From positions 1 through 51,250 of the forward strand of contig SVTM01000019.1 of NCBI GenBank assembly GCA_015063785.1: a stretch of 51,250 nt of DNA, in the 5' to 3' direction. The notes beneath the pieces are model-generated. The model was not told the origin of the DNA. It was given only the letters and a program-made list of their open reading frames with translations, and did not search any database. Positions 50,610-51,250 of this stretch are shown here, piece after piece; position 1 is the stretch's first letter, and every line of letters begins with the position of its first letter. A program made the position numbers and the translations under genes. This stretch comes from Oscillospiraceae bacterium. GTDB taxonomy: Bacteria > Bacillota > Clostridia > Oscillospirales > CAG-382.

Positions 50610-50657
50610 ATGTCAAAATATAGTTGTGAGATTAAGATGAAAGCTGTTCAAGCATAG
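50610..50657 (+). pseudogene. Truncated IS3-type orfA
   Basis: Fifteen codons beginning MSKYSCEIKM, then an early TAG. Only the extreme N-terminus of the helix-turn-helix transposase protein is left. Confidence 0.65.
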
Positions 50658-50787
50658 CCCATGAAGCATTTATGACTAATATATAACAGTAACAATCGTT
50701 CATAAATGGCATAGATTGGGAACAAATTAGTATTTTTTACGTCTAATATTATGAGTAGAACTCAAACAGAAAGGTAAGGTGAACGTA

Positions 50788-51250
50788 ATGAAAAAAATAA
50801 TGCAATCAACTTCTATACTATTGCTTTTGTGTGTACTTGTGCTGACGGTTTTTGTCGGATGTGACGTTTTTGATTCGAAGCGCCACAGCATCGAAATGAA
50901 AAACGAAAGATGGCTGTATGAGAAATTACCTTCATCTGCCAACGCAGGTGATGCAATCATCGTAAAGATAAGATTTGCTACCGACCTTGGCTACATCTTC
51001 ATGGTAAACGGTGAACGGATAGAACCGGATGATATTGAAAGTAATAATTATTGGCAATTCTCGTTTATAATGCCCGACGAGGACGTAGTTATAGACTTTA
51101 AGACCTATGACGGATTTTTACCCGATCCTGCATATGGGACTTTAATTGAAACCTATTGGATGCAAAATCTTGATGCGGAACATGTAAGCGTCCGTGAATA
51201 CTATGGCGAATATGAAAACGGTGTATTGGTCGCTATGATCGACGCCGGAG
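50788..51250 (+). CDS. Lipoprotein of unknown function (3' end outside window)
   Basis: About 154 codons are visible. They start MKKIMQSTSILLLLCVLVLT with a lipobox FVGC (Cys25), so the product is an exported lipoprotein. The mature part has a beta-rich pattern (AIIVKIRFATDLGYIFMVNG, FSFIMPDEDVVIDFK) followed by EYYGEYENGVLVAMIDAG, which recalls small Firmicutes lipoproteins of unknown role. AAGGTAAGGTG before the ATG is a possible ribosome binding site. The gene lies 130 bases after the IS remnant; the gap between them holds no further gene. The C-terminus is not in the window. Confidence 0.75.
   Translation, partial: MKKIMQSTSILLLLCVLVLTVFVGCDVFDSKRHSIEMKNERWLYEKLPSSANAGDAIIVKIRFATDLGYIFMVNGERIEPDDIESNNYWQFSFIMPDEDVVIDFKTYDGFLPDPAYGTLIETYWMQNLDAEHVSVREYYGEYENGVLVAMIDAG

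Larger units (their letters stand above)
50554..50657 (+). mobile_element. Remnant left end of an IS3-family (IS150-like) element
   Basis: The terminal sequence TGAACCGACCCCCAAAAGTT and the frame ATGTCAAAATATAG... (MSKYSCEIKMKAVQA, 50610-50654) match the start of IS150-group orfA. It is cut off by a TAG at 50655, and no transposase body follows. The rest of the element has been lost. Confidence 0.7.

Overview
The window looks like chromosome from a Gram-positive, low-to-moderate GC Clostridia-type bacterium (Bacillota), probably an uncultured gut lineage. The signs are a class I preQ1 riboswitch in front of queT, DUF6472 and DUF1540 small proteins, CotH-like surface proteins, lipoproteins with short lipoboxes, GGAGG ribosome binding sites, and sigma-A promoters that nearly all read TTGACA-N17-TATAAT. 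No CRISPR array, prophage or intact transposon is visible; one IS3-type remnant lies near the right edge.

Layout. 1-4.15 kb (minus strand): a run from a preQ1 riboswitch through queT, a DUF6472 protein, a MATE exporter, a metallo-beta-lactamase-fold hydrolase and a small membrane protein into thiI (cut by the window edge). 4.2-5.0 kb: an amidase with an SH3 domain. 5.2-8.6 kb: a polar amino-acid ABC transporter (lipoprotein receptor, permease with an unusual N-terminal extension, ATPase) followed by a small XRE regulator. 8.7-32.6 kb: a carbohydrate-catabolism island with GH28-like, GH36 and GH106-like glycosidases, an uncharacterised TIM-barrel protein, FucU mutarotase, two Gfo/Idh/MocA dehydrogenases, two MDR reductases, a type I dehydroquinase-fold protein, a glycerol-1-phosphate-dehydrogenase-like enzyme, an FAD oxidoreductase, a GDPD phosphodiesterase, an alpha/beta hydrolase, a metallophosphoesterase and two AraC regulators. 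The glycosidases lack signal peptides, so they should act on imported glycosides, yet no sugar transporter is encoded here. 33.6-33.9 kb: two tRNA-Ser genes. 34-41.3 kb: a CorC/HlyC membrane protein, a very large orphan solute-binding lipoprotein, and the proline operon proBAC. 41.3-50.5 kb: a PglF/FlaA1-type nucleotide-sugar dehydratase, an RDD protein, and a housekeeping run (HAD phosphatase, EamA transporter, inorganic pyrophosphatase, TIM-barrel isomerase, two CotH-like proteins, DUF1540). The right edge holds a decayed IS end and the start of a lipoprotein gene.

How the genes may work together. The most interesting unit is the operon at 21.87-25.72 kb. A Gfo/Idh dehydrogenase could make a keto-sugar. 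The dehydroquinase-like enzyme keeps the Schiff-base lysine and catalytic histidine but has changed substrate-binding positions, and could carry out beta-elimination on that ketone. The MDR enzymes could then reduce the enone product. Together with the adjacent GH106-like protein, this would be an oxidoreductive route for glycoside breakdown. This is inference from family chemistry and gene order, not something the sequence proves.
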